Below the pieces are notes generated by a model. The model was given only the letters and a program-made list of their open reading frames with translations. It was not told the origin of the DNA and searched no databases. This document shows positions 6,682-11,521 of a stretch of 11,521 bases of DNA, one piece after another (the first letter of the stretch is position 1; every line of letters starts with the position of its first letter). Position numbers and translations under genes: made by a program. The DNA is from an uncultured Bacilli bacterium (GTDB lineage Bacteria > Bacillota_I > Bacilli_A > RF39 > UBA660): assembly GCA_934179675.1 (NCBI GenBank), contig CAKPQS010000026.1, positions 1 to 11,521 of the forward strand. The letters are read 5' to 3'.

Positions 6682-8413
6682 TTTTTGTATCGAAACCACT
6701 TCTTTTAAATAAATGCTCTAATTCTGATATTGTATAGATTAATGTTGTTGGTCTTCCATGTGGACAATTAAATGGTTGTTTACATTTTTGTAAGTCTTTA
6801 ATTAAATTAATAGCTTCTTCACGACTTATATACATATTAGCTTTAATAGCCATTTTACAACTTAAATTAATTGCGACTTTTTCATTAAATTTTACTAAAT
6901 CAAATTCTTCATTAAAATTCAAAACTGTTTCGATTACTTTTTCTACATATTTATCTTCAAATCCTTTAGGAAACCAAGCTGGATGACCTTTAACAATAAT
7001 GGAATTAATACCAAATTCTTCAATATCAAGACCAATATTTTTAAGTTCTTCCATTCTTTCACGCAATTTCATAAATTCACTAGTTGTATATTCTTTAGTA
7101 ATTGGTACTAGTAAAGGAATTGTGTTATTACTTGGATGACCTAATTCTTCTTTAAATTTTTCATAATTAATTCTTTCTTTAGCAGCATGTTGATCTATTA
7201 TATACATACCATTTTCATTTTGCATAATTATATAAGTACCATGAGCAATACCAACAAATTCCATATCAGGATATCTTCTTTCATCCTTTTTTATTTCATA
7301 TTTCACTTCATTTTCTTCGATTGATAATTGCTGTTTAACAAAAACTGGTTTTTCAGGAACTTTTATTTCTTCTTTAAAATCATAATCAAAATTATTTACA
7401 ACAACTGCTTCTTCTATTTTAGGAATTAATACTCTATTATCTAAATGTTTTTTTATTTCTTTCATTAATAAAGTTTGTAATTCTTCTAATTTAGAAAATT
7501 TGATATCCATTTTAGTAGGATGTATGTTAACATCAATTTGTGATGGATCAACATCTATATTTATAACTACTATAGGATATCTATTATCTGGTTTATATGT
7601 ATGATATGAATCGTTAATAGAACGATTAATACTAGAATTTTTTACAACTCTACCATTAACAAGTGTTATCATGTGATTTTTAGTTGTTCTATTAATTTCT
7701 GGTTTGCTAATAAAACCACTTATTTTATAATCTCTATCTTCGGTATTAATTTCAATCATATTACGAGCAACACTAATACCAAAAACATTACTGATCGCTT
7801 TTAATAAATCACCTTTACCATCAGTATTTAACATAATTGATCCATTGTTTGTTAAAACAAATCTAATATTAGGATGTGATAGTGCTATTTTATCAACATA
7901 ATCAGAAACAGTTGCCAATTCCGCTTGCATGCTACTTAAATGTTTTAATCTAGCAGGTGTGTTATAAAATAGATTTCTAACTGCAATACTTGTTCCTTTT
8001 CTTGCTTCAGATTTTTTAATTTCTTCTATTTTGCCACCATTTATTTTTATAGTTGTACCAATATTACCTTTAGAAGTAATGAGTTCTACTTTAGAAACAG
8101 ATGCAATAGAAGGTAGGGCTTCACCTCTAAAACCCAGTGTATTTATTCGATATAAATCTTCTTCATTTATTAATTTACTTGTTGCATGTCTTAAAAAAGC
8201 AGTTTTGGCATCTACTTCGTCCATTCCTATACCATTATCTGTTACTTTAATTTCTGTTATTCCACTATCTATTAGATCAATTTTTATTTCTGTTGAATTA
8301 GCATCAATACTATTTTCAACTAATTCTTTTACTACTGATGAACATCTTTCAACTACTTCTCCTGCTGCTATTTTATTTGCAAGTAATTCACTCATTACTT
8401 TTATTGAACCCAT
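6677..8413 (-). CDS. mutL: DNA mismatch repair protein MutL (endonuclease type)
   Basis: MutL links mismatch recognition by MutS to strand incision. The 578-residue protein has an N-terminal GHKL ATPase domain (about 1-210) with Glu30 and Asn34 in KELVENSIDA, DNGIGM at 59-64 and GFRGEALPSIASVS; a transducer domain (about 215-325) with LVNGR and the DVNIHPTK motif; a short linker; and a C-terminal dimerisation/endonuclease domain (about 386-578). DQHAAKERINYE starts at Asp407 and matches the DQHA(X)2E(X)4E metal site. SCKMAIKAN and CPHGRPT (550-556) complete the nuclease site, so this is the Bacillus-like nicking MutL and not the E. coli methyl-directed form. The motif usually read GEVVERPASVV is GEVVERCSSVV here. 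The start overlaps the upstream gene by 13 bases, with GGAAGAAG upstream. Confidence 0.96.
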   Translation of the reverse strand: MGSIKVMSELLANKIAAGEVVERCSSVVKELVENSIDANSTEIKIDLIDSGITEIKVTDNGIGMDEVDAKTAFLRHATSKLINEEDLYRINTLGFRGEALPSIASVSKVELITSKGNIGTTIKINGGKIEEIKKSEARKGTSIAVRNLFYNTPARLKHLSSMQAELATVSDYVDKIALSHPNIRFVLTNNGSIMLNTDGKGDLLKAISNVFGISVARNMIEINTEDRDYKISGFISKPEINRTTKNHMITLVNGRVVKNSSINRSINDSYHTYKPDNRYPIVVINIDVDPSQIDVNIHPTKMDIKFSKLEELQTLLMKEIKKHLDNRVLIPKIEEAVVVNNFDYDFKEEIKVPEKPVFVKQQLSIEENEVKYEIKKDERRYPDMEFVGIAHGTYIIMQNENGMYIIDQHAAKERINYEKFKEELGHPSNNTIPLLVPITKEYTTSEFMKLRERMEELKNIGLDIEEFGINSIIVKGHPAWFPKGFEDKYVEKVIETVLNFNEEFDLVKFNEKVAINLSCKMAIKANMYISREEAINLIKDLQKCKQPFNCPHGRPTTLIYTISELEHLFKRSGFDTKM

Positions 8414-8760
8414 TTTAACACTTCTTCCATAATTTTATTATAGTATGATAAATCACTATTTTCTATTTTTAAATTATCAAAATTTATTATATTTATACAT
8501 CTATCATTTTTATTTTCATCAAAATCAAAATTAATATTAATTTTACTTATATCAATATTGTATTCCTCTAATTCATATACTTCTTTTGCTAAATTTTCTT
8601 CAATACATAAAGAAATACACCAATTATAAATATAAGTCTTTCCTTCTTTATTTATAATTAATCCTTTACCAAAAAATTCTTCTTCAGCATAAATATCAAT
8701 AATTCTAGTTTTTCTTATTTCATTTAATTTTTTGATTATTTCTTCTTTTTCCATATACAT
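8401..8760 (-). CDS. Unidentified 119-aa acidic protein upstream of mutL
   Basis: I do not recognise this protein. It is 119 residues, soluble-looking and acidic, with no membrane segment or signal peptide. The N-terminal helix is charged (EKEEIIKKLNEIRK), the centre has strand-like stretches (GKGLIINKEGKTYIYNW), and the C-terminal helix ends in EEVLKWVQ. Its end overlaps mutL by 13 bases, so it is probably the first gene of the mutL-gatCAB operon and translationally coupled to it. There is no Shine-Dalgarno site. Two in-frame ATGs lie two codons apart (8760 and 8754), and a -10-like TAAAAT abuts the first, so a leaderless message starting at 8754 is possible. The coupling supports a real gene; the function is open. 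Confidence 0.7.
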   Translation of the reverse strand: MYMEKEEIIKKLNEIRKTRIIDIYAEEEFFGKGLIINKEGKTYIYNWCISLCIEENLAKEVYELEEYNIDISKININFDFDENKNDRCINIINFDNLKIENSDLSYYNKIMEEVLKWVQ

Positions 8761-8789
8761 ATTTTAACAAAAAAATATAAAAAAGTCTA
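8761..8789 (-). promoter_or_regulatory. Candidate promoter of the mutL-gatCAB operon
   Basis: TAGACT (8789-8784) and TAAAAT (8766-8761) are 17 bases apart, matching the sigma-A consensus at 4/6 and 5/6 positions. The predicted start, seven bases after the -10, coincides with the second ATG (8754) of the 119-aa gene, which has no ribosome binding site. This would make the message leaderless. The region is nearly all A and T, so a chance match is a real alternative. Confidence 0.35.
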
Positions 8790-8814
8790 TAATTCTTAAT
8801 TATTTACTATATGT

Positions 8815-8985
8815 GCTTATTTAACTTAATTTATATTATACTATTTAAATCGATTTTATTAATATTACTATTTCTTAAATTATTTAAAATATTTTCTTTT
8901 GATACCATAAATGTTATATTTACCAATACTAATATTTAGGATTAATATTTACTAGAACTAGTATTTGATTCATTATAATCAATAT
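8815..8985 (-). pseudogene. Decayed relic of a ComEC-type MBL domain C-terminus
   Basis: This stretch is similar to the 3' part of the MBL gene at 9638-10186. Shared runs include the bases for ATTACTATTTCTTAAAT (8864-8880 versus about 9715-9731), CATAAATGTTATATTTACCAA and ACTAGAACTAGTATT. Reading the minus strand, the fragments SNTSSSK, ISIGKYNIYG, then after a one-base shift KENILNNLRNSNI and IKLNK line up with SNTSSSK, ISVGKYNIYG, KESVLHDLRNSNI and IILNK of the longer copy. In-frame stops, at least one frameshift, a gap of about 20 bases and loss of the metal ligands (GHHGS has become DYNES) show it is dead. Both ends are approximate. It may be a duplicate of the neighbour or an older independent remnant. 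Confidence 0.75.
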
Positions 8986-9064
8986 AAAAAAAAATAAAAA
9001 TCGTAGCTATTTATTAAATTTATATAATCATATTGAATAATTTATTTATAAAAAAAATATCATT

Positions 9065-9409
9065 TTAGATAATTTTTATATTTTCTAAATATGATATATT
9101 TTTTCCAACTGCTTTTGCATACTCAATTTCAGATTTTGTACTTTCACCAATATAACCATCTACATTTATAACAAAAATTTCATCAGCCATATCTATTTTT
9201 CTTTTATGCATATCATCTAACATTTCTTTAGTTTTAGTTAGAGTACCCTCATCCATATTTTCCCAGACTTCATTATCTCCTGAATGGCCAAATAAACCTA
9301 CTGAAATAACAATATTTCCTTTTAAAGTCAATTCTTTTTGAATTCTTATAAATTGTTCTTTAAATTTTGTTGATCCGCATAACGTTATTACTTTATACTT
9401 TCCCACCAT
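9065..9409 (-). CDS. Nucleoside 2-deoxyribosyltransferase-like protein
   Basis: This small 114-residue protein has the Rossmann-like pattern of the nucleoside 2-deoxyribosyltransferase superfamily. The first strand runs into CGSTKF (11-16), where the loop binds the sugar/nucleotide; ADEIFVINVDGYIG (75-88) forms a later strand; and STKSEIEYA (90-98) is the active-site helix, with Glu94 at the position of the family's catalytic glutamate. True enzymes exchange bases between deoxynucleosides, but many short phage- and Firmicutes-borne relatives have no proven reaction, so the substrate is not stated. GGGG lies seven bases before the ATG, which is not a typical SD. It has its own promoter, is monocistronic by layout, and sits between two fragments of the same ComEC-type domain, which hints at insertion or local rearrangement. 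Confidence 0.75.
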   Translation of the reverse strand: MVGKYKVITLCGSTKFKEQFIRIQKELTLKGNIVISVGLFGHSGDNEVWENMDEGTLTKTKEMLDDMHKRKIDMADEIFVINVDGYIGESTKSEIEYAKAVGKNISYLENIKII

Positions 9410-9432
9410 ATATATACCCCAATTCTTTTTAT

Positions 9433-9462
9433 ATTATATCACATTTATATCACATTTTTCAA
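9433..9462 (-). promoter_or_regulatory. Promoter of the deoxyribosyltransferase-like gene
   Basis: TTGAAA (9462-9457) and a perfect TATAAT (9438-9433) are separated by 18 bases, with a TGn extension directly before the -10. The start is expected near 9426, about 17 bases before the ATG at 9409. A tandem 11-base repeat occupies most of the spacer and the -10. Confidence 0.6.
9434..9455. repeat. Tandem 11-bp direct repeat inside the promoter
   Basis: TTATATCACAT occurs twice back to back (9434-9444 and 9445-9455), a spacing of about one helical turn, covering the spacer and part of the -10 box. The same 11-mer occurs once at the mutL/gatC junction (6672-6682). It could be a protein-binding site or simply a duplicated -10 region. 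Confidence 0.5.
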
Positions 9463-9515
9463 TAAATTTATTTTTCCTACTTCATAATGAATAAAATTTA
9501 CTGTATATTTATTAT

Positions 9516-9623
9516 TTACATTATCTCTAGTGCCTGTTCAATTCTAAATAAATCATCAGTAAGTTCTTCACTACCTATTTTATATTTTCTAATTTTTTCT
9601 GTATATTCTTGTATTTCATTCAT
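9516..9623 (-). CDS. Small 35-aa ORF downstream of the MBL fragment
   Basis: A 35-codon frame begins at the ATG at 9623, 14 bases after the MBL-fragment stop, with AGAAGAAAA upstream as a weak ribosome binding site, and ends at TAA (9516-9518). The peptide is highly charged and helix-prone: it starts MNEIQEYTEKIRKYK and ends RIEQALEIM, with no membrane segment. I do not recognise it. Its placement suggests co-transcription with the MBL fragment. It could equally be a relic of a larger gene or a chance frame. Confidence 0.4.
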   Translation of the reverse strand: MNEIQEYTEKIRKYKIGSEELTDDLFRIEQALEIM

Positions 9624-9637
9624 ATTATTTTCTTCTA

Positions 9638-10186
9638 TTAATTACATGTTTTAATTTTATATCCATTTTTATTTAAAATTATTTCAACACTTCCATCTAA
9701 ATCAGTCCTATAAATATTACTATTTCTTAAATCATGTAAAACACTTTCTTTTGGATGCCCATAAATGTTATATTTACCAACACTAATAATTGCATATTTA
9801 GGTTTAATATGATTAATAAAATCCTTACTAGAACTAGTATTCGATCCGTGATGGCCAACTTTTAAAAAATCAATATTATTTAAATCATATTTTTTTAATA
9901 AATCACTTTCTTTTATTTTACCAGCATCACCCATAAACAAAAATTTATAATTATTAATAACAAAATAAATAATATTAGAATTATCATTTTCATTATCATA
10001 AATTTTCGTATTCAAAAAATAAAATCTATAACCATCAATATTTAAATTATCATATCCTCTATAAAAATTTATTTTCCTTTTTTTAAGAATACTAATAAGT
10101 TCTTCTTCAATCTCATTATAAGAGCCAATATTAAAAATAACATTCCTGACATTAAAATTATTAACTAAATTAATACTTTCACCCAT
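9638..10186 (-). CDS. ComEC/Rec2-type MBL-domain fragment, N-terminally truncated
   Basis: This 182-codon frame matches the C-terminal part of the metallo-beta-lactamase-like domain found at the end of ComEC DNA-uptake channels. FLFMGDAG (82-89), LKVGHHGSNTSSS (108-120) and ISVGKYNIYGHPKESVL (134-150) are all in family form, with metal ligands such as Asp87, His112 and His144. The competence membrane domains and the first half of the MBL fold are absent. Directly upstream in frame, bases 10187-10204 read H-G-N-F-E-H, where the family has HGDxDH, and a TAA stop lies at 10211-10213. So the ATG was an internal Met of the ancestor (DHMGE) and two metal-binding aspartates are changed. There is no convincing ribosome binding site or promoter. 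I regard it as a probable pseudogene of recent decay; a stand-alone accessory MBL protein is less likely. Confidence 0.75.
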   Translation of the reverse strand: MGESINLVNNFNVRNVIFNIGSYNEIEEELISILKKRKINFYRGYDNLNIDGYRFYFLNTKIYDNENDNSNIIYFVINNYKFLFMGDAGKIKESDLLKKYDLNNIDFLKVGHHGSNTSSSKDFINHIKPKYAIISVGKYNIYGHPKESVLHDLRNSNIYRTDLDGSVEIILNKNGYKIKTCN

Positions 10187-10291
10187 ATGTTCAAAATTCC
10201 CATGTAGTGATTATTTAATACAAATTAAAGCAAATAAAAAGACTTATTTCTAAACCTTTAATTCCAATTATTAAAATATGTCAAATCAACT

Positions 10292-10323
10292 TAAAAAATA
10301 AATAGCAACCAATCTCCAGTTGC
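10292..10323 (-). terminator. Intrinsic terminator after the kinase-like gene
   Basis: On the minus strand, GCAACT (10323-10318) pairs with GGTTGC (10310-10305, one G-U pair) around a seven-base loop, followed by TATTTATTTTTTA. It lies about 52 bases after the kinase-like stop codon and would separate that gene from the MBL fragment. Confidence 0.65.
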
Positions 10324-10375
10324 AAAATTAAAATAACTTTTTATAAATTTTACTAGCTTTTTCTGATTTATCATT

Positions 10376-11035
10376 TTACTTTTTTAAACGTATTTTCATC
10401 TCCAAATATCTATCAAAGCATTTTTCCTTTAAACGCAAATTATGTTCTTCAATATATTGGGTTTCTTCATATCTCGTATATAAATCATCTAAGTCTATAA
10501 AAGCTATGTCCAATGTCTTTGGATTAACCAAAATATTATCTTCTTTTAAATCCATTGGATATAAATTTAAATTATTTAATTTCATAATTTGCTCTTTTAT
10601 TCCATTTAACAAAGCAGTTTGTTCATTAATTTTTAATGTATTGAATACTTCATTTAAGCCTATGTAGTCCTTATAATAATTAATTAAAACACCTACTTTT
10701 AGTCCACGATATAAAACAATTCCCTTTAAAAAACCAATTTTTTCTAGCAAATGCTCTTTCTTTTTAGATAATTCATCACACTCTTTATCATTATCTTTGT
10801 GCTTGCTATTATAATTTATCATATTTAATATATCAATTCTAGTATTAACTTCTTTATCTAATTCATTAATATCTTTTGAAATATATGTTTCAATAAAATC
10901 TTTATAATATAATTTTATTAATGTACTATTATTATATTTTGATACAATTCCATAACAGCCTTGCCCAATACATTCATTATTCTTATTTGTTAAAAAATTA
11001 AAAAATGTATTTTTATCAATTTCAAGTATTTGCAT
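10376..11035 (-). CDS. Compact protein-kinase-like protein
   Basis: This 219-residue protein has the main landmarks of the protein-kinase fold. A glycine-rich loop IGQGCYGIV (23-31) is followed by a strand with Lys41 (LIKLY), the catalytic loop DLKEDN (Asp162, Lys164, Asn167), and a metal-binding IDLDD in place of DFG (Asp181). All three catalytic residues are therefore present. The chain ends about 38 residues after Asp181, so the activation segment and most of the C-lobe helices of Ser/Thr kinases are missing, and a lysine-rich insert (about 75-98) follows the N-lobe. It could be a small-molecule or peptide kinase, or a regulatory pseudokinase; the substrate is unknown. GGGAG lies about nine bases before the ATG. 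The gene stands alone between its own promoter and terminator, and the palindrome in the promoter suggests repression. Confidence 0.7.
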   Translation of the reverse strand: MQILEIDKNTFFNFLTNKNNECIGQGCYGIVSKYNNSTLIKLYYKDFIETYISKDINELDKEVNTRIDILNMINYNSKHKDNDKECDELSKKKEHLLEKIGFLKGIVLYRGLKVGVLINYYKDYIGLNEVFNTLKINEQTALLNGIKEQIMKLNNLNLYPMDLKEDNILVNPKTLDIAFIDLDDLYTRYEETQYIEEHNLRLKEKCFDRYLEMKIRLKK

Positions 11036-11060
11036 ATAACTGACTCCCTATTTGCCACTT

Positions 11061-11089
11061 ATTATAGCAATTCTTATAATTGCTGTCAA
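11061..11089 (-). promoter_or_regulatory. Perfect consensus promoter of the kinase-like gene
   Basis: TTGACA (11089-11084) and TATAAT (11066-11061) match the sigma-A consensus at all twelve positions with the ideal 17-base spacer. The start is expected near 11054, about 18 bases before the ATG at 11035, leaving room for GGGAG. So strong a promoter in front of a kinase-like gene fits a gene that is normally repressed. Confidence 0.85.
11066..11084. promoter_or_regulatory. Palindromic operator candidate within the promoter spacer
   Basis: AGCAATT and its exact complement AATTGCT flank a five-base centre, filling the spacer and touching one base of each promoter box. The half-site core GCAATTAT recurs on the minus strand at 11099-11092, just upstream of the -35, 16 bases away. 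A repressor bound here would block RNA polymerase. The repressor is not identifiable in this window. Confidence 0.6.
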
Positions 11090-11158
11090 GCATAATTGCC
11101 AGTCCATCTCTTAAATTAGTTATTGTGTAATATTACTTAAAAAAAGGAATAAAACTAT

Positions 11159-11521
11159 TTATATTAATTCATATTCTCTAACAGCAATTCTTTCATCTGA
11201 ACAATATTCTATAACAAATTTATTTTCTCTTTTGCATATTAATATTCCCATTGTATTGTTATTACTTATCTCTTTTATGTTTTTATCTATGTAATTCATG
11301 TATTTTTGAACTTGTGATATATATTCAACTTTAAATTCTGTTACTTTTAATTCTACAACCACATAACAATTAAACTTTATATTAAATAATAACAAGTCAA
11401 TATAATGATTTCTGTCTCCTATTTTAATTTTATATTCACTACCTATAAAACTAAATGAATTACCAAGTTCTTTCATAAAAGATTCAATATCTTCCAAAAT
11501 TAAATTATGTAATGCTTTCTC
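11159..11521 (-). CDS. YhcG/DUF1016-type nuclease C-terminal domain, partial
   Basis: The frame is open to the right edge, so this is the 3' end of a longer gene (121 codons visible). The TTG at 11497-11495 is an internal Leu codon, not the start. The sequence follows the PD-(D/E)xK nuclease domain of the DUF1016/YhcG family: an ELGNSFSFIGSEYKIKIGDR lead-in, Asp42 in YIDLLLF, Glu57 and Lys59 in VVVELKV, Gln70 in the following helix, then GILICK and a terminal REYELI (visible-residue numbering from base 11521). All catalytic positions are present. Such proteins carry an N-terminal winged-helix part that lies outside the window. Roles proposed for the family include DNA cleavage in defence or restriction-associated settings, and it is often near mobile genes. 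The 123-base gap to the kinase-like gene holds the latter's promoter; no clear terminator was seen. Confidence 0.85.
   Translation of the reverse strand, partial: EKALHNLILEDIESFMKELGNSFSFIGSEYKIKIGDRNHYIDLLLFNIKFNCYVVVELKVTEFKVEYISQVQKYMNYIDKNIKEISNNNTMGILICKRENKFVIEYCSDERIAVREYELI

Larger units (their letters stand above)
8761..9064. other. Gene-free stretch holding a gene relic and a promoter
   Basis: This 304-base stretch between the deoxyribosyltransferase-like gene and the 119-aa gene has no intact reading frame. It holds the decayed ComEC/MBL fragment (about 8815-8985) and the candidate operon promoter (8761-8789). Bases 8986-9064 are almost pure A/T. After the 9065 stop, an AAAAT-GAT-ATTTT hairpin followed by more T might serve as a weak terminator. 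I see no RNA gene here. Confidence 0.6.

Noticed and set aside
8031..8432. Plus-strand open frame of 133 codons opposite the 5' end of mutL
   Set aside because: It is the antisense shadow of strongly conserved mutL coding sequence, has low-complexity composition and no ribosome binding site.
8761..9064. CRISPR array, tRNA or riboswitch in the longest gene-free stretch
   Set aside because: No regularly spaced repeats, cloverleaf or conserved aptamer-like pairing seen; the similarity to the MBL gene explains most of it.
10256..10284. TTGACA (10284-10279) as promoter of the MBL fragment
   Set aside because: The -35 is perfect, but no acceptable -10 occurs 16-18 bases downstream (best is TTAAAG or ATTAAA).
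11495..11497. TTG as start codon of the nuclease-domain gene
   Set aside because: The frame continues upstream to the window edge with residues matching the family (EKALHNLIL before EDIESF), so the TTG encodes an internal Leu.

Overview
The window is very AT-rich, and every gene I can support lies on the minus strand. TGA is used as a stop (gatB, gatC, mutL, the GGDEF gene) and tryptophan is TGG, so the standard bacterial code applies and not the Mycoplasma code. Low GC, purine-rich Shine-Dalgarno sites (AAAGGAG, GGAG), a GatCAB amidotransferase and an endonuclease-type MutL point to a low-GC Firmicutes/Bacilli lineage, possibly an uncultured gut group related to RF39 or Clostridia. That taxonomic call is inference. 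Read on the minus strand, the window runs from high to low coordinates.

Right part (about 8.8-11.5 kb), accessory in character: the C-terminal half of a YhcG/DUF1016-type nuclease running off the right edge; a compact protein-kinase-like protein under a perfect consensus promoter whose spacer is filled by a 7-5-7 palindrome; a terminator; a 182-codon fragment of a ComEC-type metallo-beta-lactamase (MBL) domain whose first metal motif lies decayed just upstream of its ATG; a 35-codon small ORF; a nucleoside-deoxyribosyltransferase-like gene with its own promoter; and a second, badly decayed copy of the same ComEC/MBL segment in the stretch before the next gene. This looks like a zone of gene turnover.

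Central and left part (0.1-8.8 kb), a compact operon: an unidentified 119-aa protein, mutL, gatC, gatA, gatB, a single-pass membrane protein, a membrane sensor with two extracytoplasmic solute-binding-like domains and a C-terminal GGDEF domain, and a YihY/UPF0761 membrane protein. Most junctions overlap or abut (ATGA, TAATG, TAAATG), and a hairpin terminator follows the last gene. GatCAB converts Glu-tRNA(Gln) and/or Asp-tRNA(Asn) to the amidated forms, and MutL acts in mismatch repair. An extended -10 site at the mutL stop may give gatCAB extra transcription. The GGDEF domain keeps its N-terminal metal and nucleotide motifs, but its signature reads NGNEF.

Extreme left edge: the operon terminator overlaps a strong divergence-free promoter (TTGCAC-N17-TATAAT) for another minus-strand gene, of which only the first 17 codons are visible. 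Codons 12-17 consist of a perfect tetranucleotide repeat (five GTAT units, cut by the window edge), the arrangement seen in phase-variable contingency loci. This and the pair of decaying ComEC fragments are the most notable signals. I did not find a clear new multi-gene defence or biosynthetic system.
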